NCBI GenBank assembly: GCA_963819845.1
Contig: CAWFXQ010000014.1
Span: forward strand, 299,687-363,686
DNA from: DATAGF01 sp963819845
GTDB lineage: Bacteria; Actinomycetota; Thermoleophilia; Miltoncostaeales; Miltoncostaeaceae
DNA length: 64,000 bases
Reading direction: 5' to 3'
Shown: positions 21,165-28,360 of the stretch, in pieces
Layout: each line of letters opens with the position of its first letter
How positions within the stretch are numbered: position 1 is the stretch's first letter
Made by a program: the position numbers and the translations under genes
Notes under the pieces: generated by a model
The model's database searches: none
The model's input: only the letters and a program-made list of their open reading frames with translations
Told to the model about the DNA's origin: nothing

Positions 21165-22461
21165 CGACGGCCACCTCCATCATCGGCTCGGGCCGCGGGT
21201 CGCCGCCGTTCTCGATGGCGCGCACGAAGTCGTCGCGGAACCGCCTCACCGCGCTCAGCACCGGCAGGATCCCCGTGTCGGCCAGGGCGCAGAGCACGCG
21301 CCCGTTGATGCGCGCGCCCAGCGACTCGATCAGCTCGAGGTCCTCCATGCGCCCCTCGCCGTCAACGATCCGCTGGAGGATGCGCTCGAGCCACAGCGTG
21401 CCCTCGCGGCACGGCGTGCACTTGCCGCACGACTCGTGGCGGTAGAAGTGGGCGAGCCGCAGGGTCGAGCGCACGATCGACCCCGAGTCGTCCATGACGA
21501 TGCACCCGGCCGACCCCAGCGAGGTGCCCGCGGCGGCCAGCGACTCGTAGTCGAGGGGCGTGTCGAGGGCCTCCGGGCCGACCACGTTCACGCTCGAGCC
21601 GCCGACCCAGGCCGCCACGAACTCGCGCCCCGGCCGGAAGCCGCCCGCCAGGTCCTCCACCAGCTCGCGCAGGGTGGTGTCGCCCATCACGATCTCGTAG
21701 TTGCCGGGGCGCATCACGTGGCCCGAGATCGAGAAGACCTTGGTGCCGGTGCTCTTCTCGGTGCCGACGCCGGCGTACCAGTCGGAGCCGCGCTCCACGA
21801 TCGGCGGCAGGGCGCCGAGCGTCTCGACGTTGTTGATCAGCGTCGGCGAGGCGTAGAGGCCGGCCACGGCCGGGAACGGCGGCTTCAGTCGCGGCTGGCC
21901 GCGCTTGCCCTCGAGGCTCTCCAGCAGTGCGGTCTCCTCGCCGCAGATGTAGGCGCCCGCGCCGCGGTAGAGGGTGATGTCGAAGTCGAACGACGAGCCC
22001 ATCAGCCCCGTGCCCAGCATCCCCGCCGCGCGGGCCTGCTCGATGGCCGCGGCGACGATGCGCGCCTGGTGCTCGTACTCGCCGCGGATGTAGATGTAGC
22101 CCCGCGCGGCGCCGATCGCGTAGCCCGCGATCGCGATGCCCTCCAGCAGCTGGAAGGGGTTGTCCTCCATCAGCTCGCGGTCCTTGAAGGTGCCGGGCTC
22201 GCTCTCGTCGGCGTTGCAGACCACGTAGGCCGGCAGCGCCGAGTCCTTCGGGATGAAGCTCGCCTTGCGGCCCATCGGGAAGCCCGCCCCGCCGCGGCCG
22301 CGCAGCCCCGAGCGCACGAACTGGTAGACGGCGTCGTCGCGGTCGAGCCCGTGGAGGGCCTTTCGCAGGGCCTCGTAGCCTCCGGCCCGCCGGTAGTCGG
22401 CGAGGTCCGTAAGGGGCCGGCCCGCCTCGCGGTGGCGGTAGACGATGTAGGACTCGGGCAC
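21157..22461 (-). CDS. nuoF: NADH-quinone oxidoreductase subunit F (NADH- and FMN-binding)
   Basis: 434 residues. It oxidises NADH and passes electrons via FMN. Seen: GLRGRGGAGFPMGRK (glycine-rich NADH/FMN loop), CNADESEPGTFKDRE, GAGAYICGEETALLESLEG, and the N3 cluster ligands ESCGKCTPCREG with a later Cys in GRVLCALAD. It lies 2 bases after nuoE. Confidence 0.96.
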   Translation of the reverse strand: MPESYIVYRHREAGRPLTDLADYRRAGGYEALRKALHGLDRDDAVYQFVRSGLRGRGGAGFPMGRKASFIPKDSALPAYVVCNADESEPGTFKDRELMEDNPFQLLEGIAIAGYAIGAARGYIYIRGEYEHQARIVAAAIEQARAAGMLGTGLMGSSFDFDITLYRGAGAYICGEETALLESLEGKRGQPRLKPPFPAVAGLYASPTLINNVETLGALPPIVERGSDWYAGVGTEKSTGTKVFSISGHVMRPGNYEIVMGDTTLRELVEDLAGGFRPGREFVAAWVGGSSVNVVGPEALDTPLDYESLAAAGTSLGSAGCIVMDDSGSIVRSTLRLAHFYRHESCGKCTPCREGTLWLERILQRIVDGEGRMEDLELIESLGARINGRVLCALADTGILPVLSAVRRFRDDFVRAIENGGDPRPEPMMEVAVGG

Positions 22462-22463
22462 CG

Positions 22464-22982
22464 CTACCTCCAGAGGCGCTCGGGCCGGGGGGCCTCGCGC
22501 AGCTCGTCCAGCAGGCGGTCGGCGTCCTCGAGCGTCAGGGGCCCGCGGGTCTCCTCGGCGTCAACCTGCAGGCAGGGCGCCCGGTCGCAGTAGCCCAGGC
22601 ACTGGGCCTCCTGCACGGTGATCGCACCGTCCTCGCCGGTGCCGCCTCCGTGCGGCAGCCCCTCGCGGGCGCAGATGTGCTCCAGCAGCTCGTCGGAGCC
22701 GCGCAGCATGCACGAGAGCGTGATGCACACCGACACCACCCGCGTCCCGACCGGGCGCAGGTAGAGGCGGTCGTAGAACGAGGCGACGCTCTCGACGTAG
22801 GCCGGCGTCAGGTGCGTCGCCTCCGCCACCGCGGCGAGATCGTCCTGGGTGAGGTGGCCCTTCTCGGTCTGGGCGAACTTCAGCGCCGGCAGCACCAGGG
22901 AGCGCTCCTCGGCGAACTCGTCGCGCATCGGGTCGATGTGGGCGCGGATCTGATCCGCGGTCACGACGGCATCACCGGTCAA
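22464..22982 (-). CDS. nuoE: NADH-quinone oxidoreductase subunit E (2Fe-2S)
   Basis: 172 residues. A thioredoxin-like ferredoxin with the four ligands split as VCITLSCMLRG and AQCLGYCDRAPC. It holds the off-path cluster N1a next to FMN. The N-terminal helical region (EERSLVLPALKFAQTEKGHL) is typical. Its start overlaps the C-terminus of nuoD by 11 bases. Confidence 0.95.
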   Translation of the reverse strand: MTGDAVVTADQIRAHIDPMRDEFAEERSLVLPALKFAQTEKGHLTQDDLAAVAEATHLTPAYVESVASFYDRLYLRPVGTRVVSVCITLSCMLRGSDELLEHICAREGLPHGGGTGEDGAITVQEAQCLGYCDRAPCLQVDAEETRGPLTLEDADRLLDELREAPRPERLWR

Positions 22983-24315
22983 CCCCGCCCATGACGTTGT
23001 CGAGGGAGCCGATCATGGTGATGAGGTCGGCCAGATATGCCCCCCTGGCCATCGGCCGCAGGGCCTGGAGGTTCACGAAGCTGGGGTCGCGCACGTGCAC
23101 GCGGCGCGGCTTGGGCGACCCGTCGCTCGCGACGTAGCAGCCCAGCTCGCCTCGCGGGCTTTCGACCGCTTGGTATGCCTCACCCTCCGGCACGGGAAGC
23201 CCTCGGTCACCAGCTTGAAGTGGTGGATCAGCGCCTCCATCGACGTCGCCAGCTCGGCGCGCGGGGGCAGCACGATCTTGCGGTCGTCGGCGATGTGGCG
23301 CCCCTCGGGCATCCCGTCGAGGGCCTGGCCGATGATCCGCACCGACTCGCGCATCTCCTTCACCCGCAGGGCGTAGCGGTCGTAGGCGTCGCCGTTCACG
23401 CCCAGCGGCACCTGGAAGTCGAAGTGCTCGTACCCCGAGTAGGGCGTCGTCTTGCGCAGGTCGAGGTCAACGCCCGCGGCCCGCAGGGCGGGGCCGGTCA
23501 CCCCGAGGTTCACGAGCTGGTCGGCCGGCAGCACGCCGACGCCCCTGGTGCGGTCGATCCAGATCGGGTTGCTCGTGAGCAGGCCCTCGTACTCGTCGAT
23601 GCGCCCGGGCATCTCGTCGAGGAAGGCGCGCAGGCGCTGCTCGAATCCCGGGGGCATGTCGTCGGCGCAGCCGCCCACCTGGAAGAACCGCGTGTTCATG
23701 CGGTCGCCGGCGATCATCTCGCACAGGTCGAGCGCCTTCTCGCGCTCGCGGTAGGTGTAGAAGAGCAGCGTGATGGCGCCCAGCTCGAGGCCGCTGGTGC
23801 CCAGCCACACGAGGTGGCTGGTGATGCGGTTGAGCTCGGACATGATCACGCGGAGGTACTGGGCGCGCGCCGGCACCTCGAGGTCGAGCAGGCTCTCCAC
23901 CGCCATCGCGTAGGCGTGGATGTTGAAGAACGACGCCAGGTAGTCCATGCGCGTCACGAGCGTCACGCCCTGCCAGTACGTCTTGTTCTCGCACTGCTTC
24001 TCGATGCCGGTGTGCAGGTAGCCGATGACCGGGTGCAGGTCGCGGATGACCTCCCCGTCGAGCTCGGTCACCAGGCGCAGGACGCCGTGGGTCGAACGGG
24101 TGCTGGGGCCCGAGGTTGATGACCATCGGCGCGCGGTTGCCGGGGTCCTCATCGGCGACCTCCACGCTCGCCAGCGCCTCCTGGGGCGTGAGCGCCTCGG
24201 CGCCGGCGATCGCCCGCTCGGTCTCGGTGAGCTCGCGGCCCTCGCGGCGCGCGCCCTCCAGGGCCTCGCGCGCCTCGCCGGCGAGGGGAAGGCCGAGCCC
24301 CGGCTCGGTGCTCAT
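22972..24315 (-). CDS. nuoD: NADH-quinone oxidoreductase subunit D (two frameshifts)
   Basis: The 49-kDa quinone-site subunit. Core segments: VINLGPQHP then STHGVLRLVTELDGE, IGYLHTGIEKQCENKTYWQG, LVTRMDYLASFFN, and the C-terminal AYQAVESPRGELGCYVASDG and GSLDNVMGGVDR. Two single-base errors split it. At 24091-24097 the plus strand reads GTCGAAC where GTCGAC restores the frame; near 23195 one base is missing in FPVPEGEAY. An N-terminal extension of about 65 residues precedes the conserved domain. Confidence 0.92.
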
Positions 24316-24318
24316 CGG

Positions 24319-24789
24319 CTACACCGCATCGGAGAACTCCACCTCCTCGCCGCCCAGCGGGTAGTCGCGCCGCAGGGGGTGTCCCTCCCAGTCGAGGGGC
24401 ATGAGGATCCGGGCGAGGTCGGGGTGGCCGCGGAACCGGACCCCGAACATGTCGTAGACCTCGCGCTCGTGCCAGTTGGCGGTCGCCCACACGCTCGTCA
24501 CGGAGTCGACCTCCGGCTCCTCGCCCGCCCAGACGCGCAGGCGCAGGCGCGACCCGCTGTCGAGCGAGAAGAGGTGGTAGGCCAGCCGGAAGCGGCCCGG
24601 CCGCTCGGGCCAGTCGGAGCAGGTGAGGTCGGAGAGCAGGGCGAACGACAGCGGCGGCCCCGCGGCGAAGCGCGCCACCTCGAGCAGCCGGTCGCGCGCG
24701 ACCTCGAGGGTCAGCTCCCCGGCGTGGGAGGCGGCGTCCTCGATGGCGCCGGGCGCGCCCGCGTCGATCGTGGCGCGGACCTCACTCAC
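24319..24789 (-). CDS. nuoC: NADH-quinone oxidoreductase subunit C
   Basis: 156 residues. The family signature NWHEREVYDMFGVRFRGHPD followed by LARILMPLDWEGHPLRRDYPL is intact. It is a structural subunit of the peripheral arm next to NuoD. It sits between nuoB (4-base overlap with its start) and nuoD (3-base gap). Confidence 0.95.
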   Translation of the reverse strand: MSEVRATIDAGAPGAIEDAASHAGELTLEVARDRLLEVARFAAGPPLSFALLSDLTCSDWPERPGRFRLAYHLFSLDSGSRLRLRVWAGEEPEVDSVTSVWATANWHEREVYDMFGVRFRGHPDLARILMPLDWEGHPLRRDYPLGGEEVEFSDAV

Positions 24790-25370
24790 GCTCCCGCGCC
24801 CTCGCGGCGGAGGTCGGCGGAGGTCGGCAGGCCCTTGGCCCCGATCTGCCGCTGCAGCACGAGGATTCCCTCGATCAGGCCCTCGGGGCGGGGCGGGCAG
24901 CCCGGCACGTAGACGTCGACCGGCACGACCTTGTCAACGCCCTGCACCAGGGCGTAGTTGTTGAACACGCCCCCGGTGGAGGCGCAGGCCCCCATCGAGA
25001 TGACCCACTTGGGCTCGAGCATCTGGTCGTAGATGCGCCGCAGCACGGGGGCCATCTTCTGGGCGACGCGGCCCGAGACGATCATCAGGTCCGCCTGCCG
25101 CGGCGAGGCGCGGAACACCTCGGCGCCGAAGCGGGCGAGGTCGTAGCGCGGGGTGACCGTGTGCATCATCTCGATCGCGCAGCAGGCCAGCCCGAAGGTG
25201 GCCGGCCAGATCGAGCTCGACCGGGCCCAGGCGATCGCCTTGTCAACCGTGGTGAGCAGGAGGCTCTTGGCGAAGTCGGCCTCCTCGGCGTCGCGCAGGT
25301 CGCGGTCGATCTCCTGCGCGGTGCGCGGGGCGCGCTCCACCGGGCTGCCGGGCGGCGGGATCAGCGCCAT
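24786..25370 (-). CDS. nuoB: NADH-quinone oxidoreductase subunit B (cluster N2)
   Basis: 194 residues. The N2 4Fe-4S ligands are seen as the tandem pair GLACCAIEMM, GACASTGG and VPGCPPRPE. It donates electrons to quinone. PATFGLACCAIEMMH and SPRQADLMIVSGRV match the family closely. It overlaps nuoA upstream (10 bases) and nuoC downstream (4 bases). Confidence 0.96.
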   Translation of the reverse strand: MALIPPPGSPVERAPRTAQEIDRDLRDAEEADFAKSLLLTTVDKAIAWARSSSIWPATFGLACCAIEMMHTVTPRYDLARFGAEVFRASPRQADLMIVSGRVAQKMAPVLRRIYDQMLEPKWVISMGACASTGGVFNNYALVQGVDKVVPVDVYVPGCPPRPEGLIEGILVLQRQIGAKGLPTSADLRREGAGA

Positions 25371-25732
25371 TCCAGCGCCCCCTTCTTCCAGACGTAGACG
25401 AGCGCCTCGACGACGGTGAAGACGAACACCAGCAGCACCACCAGTCCGAGCACGCCGTCGTCGCGGAGGGTCACGGCGATCGGGTAGAGGAAGGCCAGCT
25501 CGATGTCGAAGACGATGAAGAGCATGGCGGTGAGGTAGAAGTCGATGGAGAACCGCTGCCTCACGGGGGCGCCCGGCAGGATGCCGCTCTCGTAGGGCAG
25601 CACCTTGGCCGGGTTGGGCTTGGAGCGGACGACCTTGCTGAGCATGAAGATCGCGCCGGCGACGGCAAGGCCGGCGGCGAAGAAGATCAGGATCGGCAGG
25701 TAGTCGGAGAGCTCCACGGGCCTGCGGTGCAC
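25361..25732 (-). CDS. nuoA: NADH-quinone oxidoreductase subunit A
   Basis: Up to 123 residues, three membrane helices. PYESGILPGAPVRQRF followed by FYLTAMLFIVFDIELAFLYP is the family signature. GTG at 25732 is the longest start; GTG 25717 (reading VELSDYLPILIFF) fits other NuoA proteins better. It is the first gene of the nuo operon, so the operon promoter should lie in 25733-25806, which it shares with the divergent TPR-like gene; I see no clear -35/-10 there. Confidence 0.94.
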   Translation of the reverse strand: MHRRPVELSDYLPILIFFAAGLAVAGAIFMLSKVVRSKPNPAKVLPYESGILPGAPVRQRFSIDFYLTAMLFIVFDIELAFLYPIAVTLRDDGVLGLVVLLVFVFTVVEALVYVWKKGALEWR

Positions 25733-25806
25733 GCTACCAACGGGCGTTCCGGGGCGCAGCTATGTGCGGATCGCAACCTTGAGGGCGGCGTGTAGCGTCC
25801 CCGGGC

Positions 25807-26112
25807 GTGGAGCGCCTGGACTACTTCGCCGCCCTCGTCGCCGAGGACCCCACCATCGCCCGCGCGCGGTTCGGCTACGCCAACGAGCTGCTGCACGCCG
25901 GACGCGACGAGGAGGCGGTGGAGCAGCTGCGCGCGTACCTCGGCCTGGCCGAGGACGAGGGCAACGCCTGGGGCCGCCTGGCCGAGGCCCTCGCCCGCCT
26001 CGGCCGGCCCGACGAGGCCGCCGACGCCTACCTCGTCGGCATCGACCAGTCCCTCAAGCACGGCCACACCGGCATGGCCGCCGACTTCCAGGTGGCCCTC
26101 GAGGCGCTCTGA
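25807..26112 (+). CDS. Tetratricopeptide-repeat-like protein
   Basis: 101 residues, all helical. Three helix pairs resemble TPR units: PTIARARFGYANELLHAGRD, EEAVEQLRAYLGLAEDEGNA, WGRLAEALARLGRPDEAADA. No signal peptide. GTG 25807 is the start. It probably acts as a protein-interaction scaffold; the partner is unknown. It is divergent from nuoA and lies just before a toxin-antitoxin operator. Confidence 0.7.
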   Translation: MERLDYFAALVAEDPTIARARFGYANELLHAGRDEEAVEQLRAYLGLAEDEGNAWGRLAEALARLGRPDEAADAYLVGIDQSLKHGHTGMAADFQVALEAL

Positions 26113-26119
26113 CCTGAAG

Positions 26120-26145
26120 TGACCATGGTAATCTGACCATGGTCA
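26120..26145. promoter_or_regulatory. Paired palindromic operator upstream of the antitoxin gene
   Basis: Two near-identical sites 14 bases apart: TGACCATGGTA at 26120-26130 and TGACCATGGTCA at 26134-26145. The second is a perfect 12-base palindrome and the first differs only at its right end. They lie 16 bases before the antitoxin ATG. Phd/YefM-family antitoxins autorepress at such short paired palindromes, so this is the likely operator; the binding itself is inferred. Confidence 0.6.
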
Positions 26146-26160
26146 ACAGAGGGAGGGCTA

Positions 26161-26388
26161 ATGGCGGAGCGCACTGTGAGCGCCAGCGCCTTCAAGGCGA
26201 AGTGCCTCGGGCTGCTGGACGAGGTCGCGGAAACGGGCGAGACCATCGTCGTCACCAAGCGCGGCCGGCCGGTCGCCCGGCTCGTCCCGGTGGACGAGCC
26301 GCCCTCCCTGCTCGGGAGCGTCACCTACAACGTCTCCGAGGAGGAGTTGATCTACGCCCCGCTCGACGAGTGGGACGTTGACAGCTGA
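26161..26388 (+). CDS. Phd/YefM-type antitoxin
   Basis: 75 residues. VSASAFKAKCLGLLDEVAETGETIVVTKRGRPVARLVPV is the classic Phd/YefM DNA-binding fold with the K-R-G-R-P-V turn. The C-terminal tail (EEELIYAPLDEWDVDS) is acidic and would wrap the toxin. It neutralises the PIN toxin encoded next. GGGAGGG six bases before the ATG is a strong ribosome site. Its TGA lies within the CTGA overlap with the toxin gene. Confidence 0.88.
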   Translation: MAERTVSASAFKAKCLGLLDEVAETGETIVVTKRGRPVARLVPVDEPPSLLGSVTYNVSEEELIYAPLDEWDVDS

Positions 26389-26774
26389 TCGTCCTCGACA
26401 CGCACGCCTGGCTGTGGTGGCGGGCCGACCCCGGGCAGCTGTCGTCTCGAGTCAAGGAGGCGATCGAGGCATCGAGCTGGATCGGCATCTCGGCGATGAG
26501 CTGCTTCGAGGTGGCGCGCCTCGCCGACGACGGGCGGATCACACTATCCGCCGCGCCGCCGGTGTGGATCCGTCAGGCGCTCGCCGGCGATCGCGTCGAG
26601 CTCCTCCCCGTCGACGCAGAGGTCGCCGTCGCGGCGGCGCTCCTCGACCGCCGCCGATTCCCCGGGGATCCGGGCGACCGCATCATCTTCGCGTCGGCCA
26701 TCGCCCAGGGCGCTCGGCTGGGCACGAAGGACCGTCGGATGCGCGCCTTCGATCCGGCCGCGACCATCTGGTGA
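26385..26774 (+). CDS. PIN-domain toxin (VapC-like RNase) with a probable CTG start
   Basis: The protein reads LIVLDTHAWLWWRADPGQ, FEVARLADDGRI, DRIIFASAIAQGARLGTKDRRMRAF. It contains the four acidic PIN residues: Asp in LDTHAW, Glu in FEVA, Asp in GDRIIFA and Asp in TKDRRM. It should be a Mg-dependent RNase held inactive by the antitoxin. The frame is closed upstream by TGA at 26379, and the conserved LIVLDTHAW begins at CTG 26385, which forms a CTGA overlap with the antitoxin stop. CTG is therefore the probable start. The stop overlaps the GTG of the permease gene. Confidence 0.85.
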   Translation: MIVLDTHAWLWWRADPGQLSSRVKEAIEASSWIGISAMSCFEVARLADDGRITLSAAPPVWIRQALAGDRVELLPVDAEVAVAAALLDRRRFPGDPGDRIIFASAIAQGARLGTKDRRMRAFDPAATIW

Positions 26775-27553
26775 CGCTGGCCGCGGCGTACGAGTTCTCC
26801 CCCCGGGGGGCGCTGCACATGTGGCAGCGCAACGCCACGGTCGGGCGCAAGACCGTCGCCACCAGCCTCACGCCCCGCTTCCTCGAGGCGATCGCGTACC
26901 TGGCGATCATGGGCCTGGGCCTGGGGACCTACCTCACGACGGTCAACGGGGTCGACTACGTCAACTTCATCGCGCCCGGGGTGGCGGCGGCCACGGTCAT
27001 GTTCGGGGCGGTCATCGAGACGACCTACAACTCGTTCGTGCGCATCCACGTGCGCCGGGTGGTCGAGGCGGTCGTCACCACGCCGCTGTCGCTGGCCGAC
27101 GTGGTCGTGGGCGAGTACCTGTGGGCCGCGACCCGGGCCGTCATCTACGGCGTGGTCTTCCTGATCGTCATGGCGGCCTTCGGCCTGGTCGCCTCGGCGT
27201 GGGCGCTGCTCTGCCCGCTCGTCTTCCTCATCGGCGCGCTGACCTTCGCGGTGCTCGGGATGGCCTACACCTCGATGGTCACGAGCATCGAGCACTTCAA
27301 CATCCTCTTCACCGGGATCATCACGCCGATGTTCCTCTTCGGCGGGGTCTTCTTCCCCTTCGACGACCTGCCGGGGTGGGCCCAGGCGATCGGCTGGTGC
27401 CTGCCGCTGTCCCACCTGGTCGCGGCCACCCGCGCCCTCACCCTGGGCGACCCCGACCTCTGGACGCTGGCCCACGTCGCGTTCCTGGTCGGGTTGCTGC
27501 TGGCCCTCTTCCCGTTCCCCGCCGCCCGCCTGCGCCGTACGCTGCTGCGTTGA
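26771..27553 (+). CDS. ABC-2 type transporter permease (NodJ/DrrB-like)
   Basis: 260 residues with six hydrophobic segments. Signature stretches: TTYNSFVRIHVRRVVEAVVTT and PLSLADVVVGEYLWAATRA in the cytoplasmic loop region, and FLFGGVFFPFDDLPGWAQAI near the last helices, as in drug or polysaccharide exporters. It needs an ATPase partner, but none is encoded in this window near it. GTG 26771 overlaps the TGA of the toxin gene (GTGA), so it is translated with the toxin-antitoxin pair. Substrate unknown. Confidence 0.85.
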   Translation: MTLAAAYEFSPRGALHMWQRNATVGRKTVATSLTPRFLEAIAYLAIMGLGLGTYLTTVNGVDYVNFIAPGVAAATVMFGAVIETTYNSFVRIHVRRVVEAVVTTPLSLADVVVGEYLWAATRAVIYGVVFLIVMAAFGLVASAWALLCPLVFLIGALTFAVLGMAYTSMVTSIEHFNILFTGIITPMFLFGGVFFPFDDLPGWAQAIGWCLPLSHLVAATRALTLGDPDLWTLAHVAFLVGLLLALFPFPAARLRRTLLR

Positions 27554-27559
27554 GCGCCG

Positions 27560-28021
27560 TCAGGCGACGGCGAGCCCCTCGGCTCGCGCGGCGGCGGCCT
27601 GGTCCTCGTCGCGGGTGATGAAGACGACGCCCTCGCCGCCGACGAGCTCCGCCTCCTCGGTCAGCGCGACGGCGACGTGGATCGCGTCGAGCGCTCGAAG
27701 ACGGTGCGCCTGGCACAGCGCGCGCGCTCGCGGGAGGGTCTGGCGCGAGTCCAGCGCGAGCAGCTCGATGTGGCCCGCCTCGCCCATGTCGGCCAGGATC
27801 TCCGCCATCACCTCCTCGGCCGAGCCCACCCGTCCGGCCCGTGCCGCGGCGCCGATGGCCGCCACCATCTCCACCTCCGCAAGTGCCGAGGTGACGATCA
27901 GCCGATCCGGGTCGAGAAGCAACCGCCCGAGGTCGAGATGACCCGGCTCATCGGGCAGGTACGCACGCACGAGCGCGCTGGAGTCGCAGTAGAGCACCGC
28001 GTCCCACGCCGGACTCCTCAT
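27560..28021 (-). CDS. PIN-domain toxin (VapC-like)
   Basis: 153 residues: LYCDSSALVRAYLPDEPG with the first catalytic Asp, SALAEVEMVAAI with Glu, LRALDAIHVAVAL with Asp, and VVFITRDEDQAAAA with the last Asp. This is the VapC pattern of type II toxin RNases. ATG 28021 overlaps the TGA of the antitoxin gene upstream (ATGA). It is convergent with the ABC permease (6-base gap). It is a separate pair from the one at 26161-26774: antitoxin type and toxin sequence both differ. Confidence 0.85.
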   Translation of the reverse strand: MRSPAWDAVLYCDSSALVRAYLPDEPGHLDLGRLLLDPDRLIVTSALAEVEMVAAIGAAARAGRVGSAEEVMAEILADMGEAGHIELLALDSRQTLPRARALCQAHRLRALDAIHVAVALTEEAELVGGEGVVFITRDEDQAAAARAEGLAVA

Positions 28022-28330
28022 CCCTTCGGCCCCCTGCTCCACTCGAGCGCCTCGAGCACGGCGTCGCCCGCGCCGCGCAGTTGCTCCATCGCCCAGGCCC
28101 GGCCCTCCTCGCGGCTGAGGCCCGAGGTCGGCGGCGGGGTGCTGGGCTGCACCAGCACTCCCCGGGCGGCCAGCCGGGCGCGCAGGCGCTCGCGCGGCGA
28201 GTCGCCCCCGTCGAGCTGCCGGCGGAGGGCCTCGATGACGAGGTCGTTCATCGAGCCGGCCCTCGGACGCCGCGCGCGCGCGCAGGCGGGCGTGCAGGTC
28301 GTCGTCGATGCGGGCGAGCAGTTGCTTCAC
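28018..28330 (-). CDS. Ribbon-helix-helix/CopG-like antitoxin (frameshifted)
   Basis: The N-terminus KQLLARIDDDLHARLRARAASEGRS joined to MNDLVIEALRRQL is a ribbon-helix-helix DNA-binding domain (beta strand LARID, then two helices). The rest (about 75 residues) is a toxin-binding tail. The frame breaks at about 28250: the coding strand reads GGCTCGATG where GGTCGATG joins both parts. GTG 28330 is the start. It should repress its own operon, and the inverted repeat just upstream is the likely target. Confidence 0.75.
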
Positions 28331-28339
28331 CCGGCGGAC

Positions 28340-28358
28340 GATAGCACATACTGCTATC
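28340..28358. promoter_or_regulatory. Inverted repeat upstream of the second toxin-antitoxin pair
   Basis: Perfect 7-base arms GATAGCA and TGCTATC with a 5-base spacer, 10 bases upstream of the GTG start at 28330 and just after the malic enzyme stop. It is markedly AT-richer than its surroundings. Position and symmetry fit an operator for the ribbon-helix-helix antitoxin. No T-run follows it, so a terminator for the malic enzyme gene is less likely. Confidence 0.5.
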
Positions 28359-28360
28359 GC

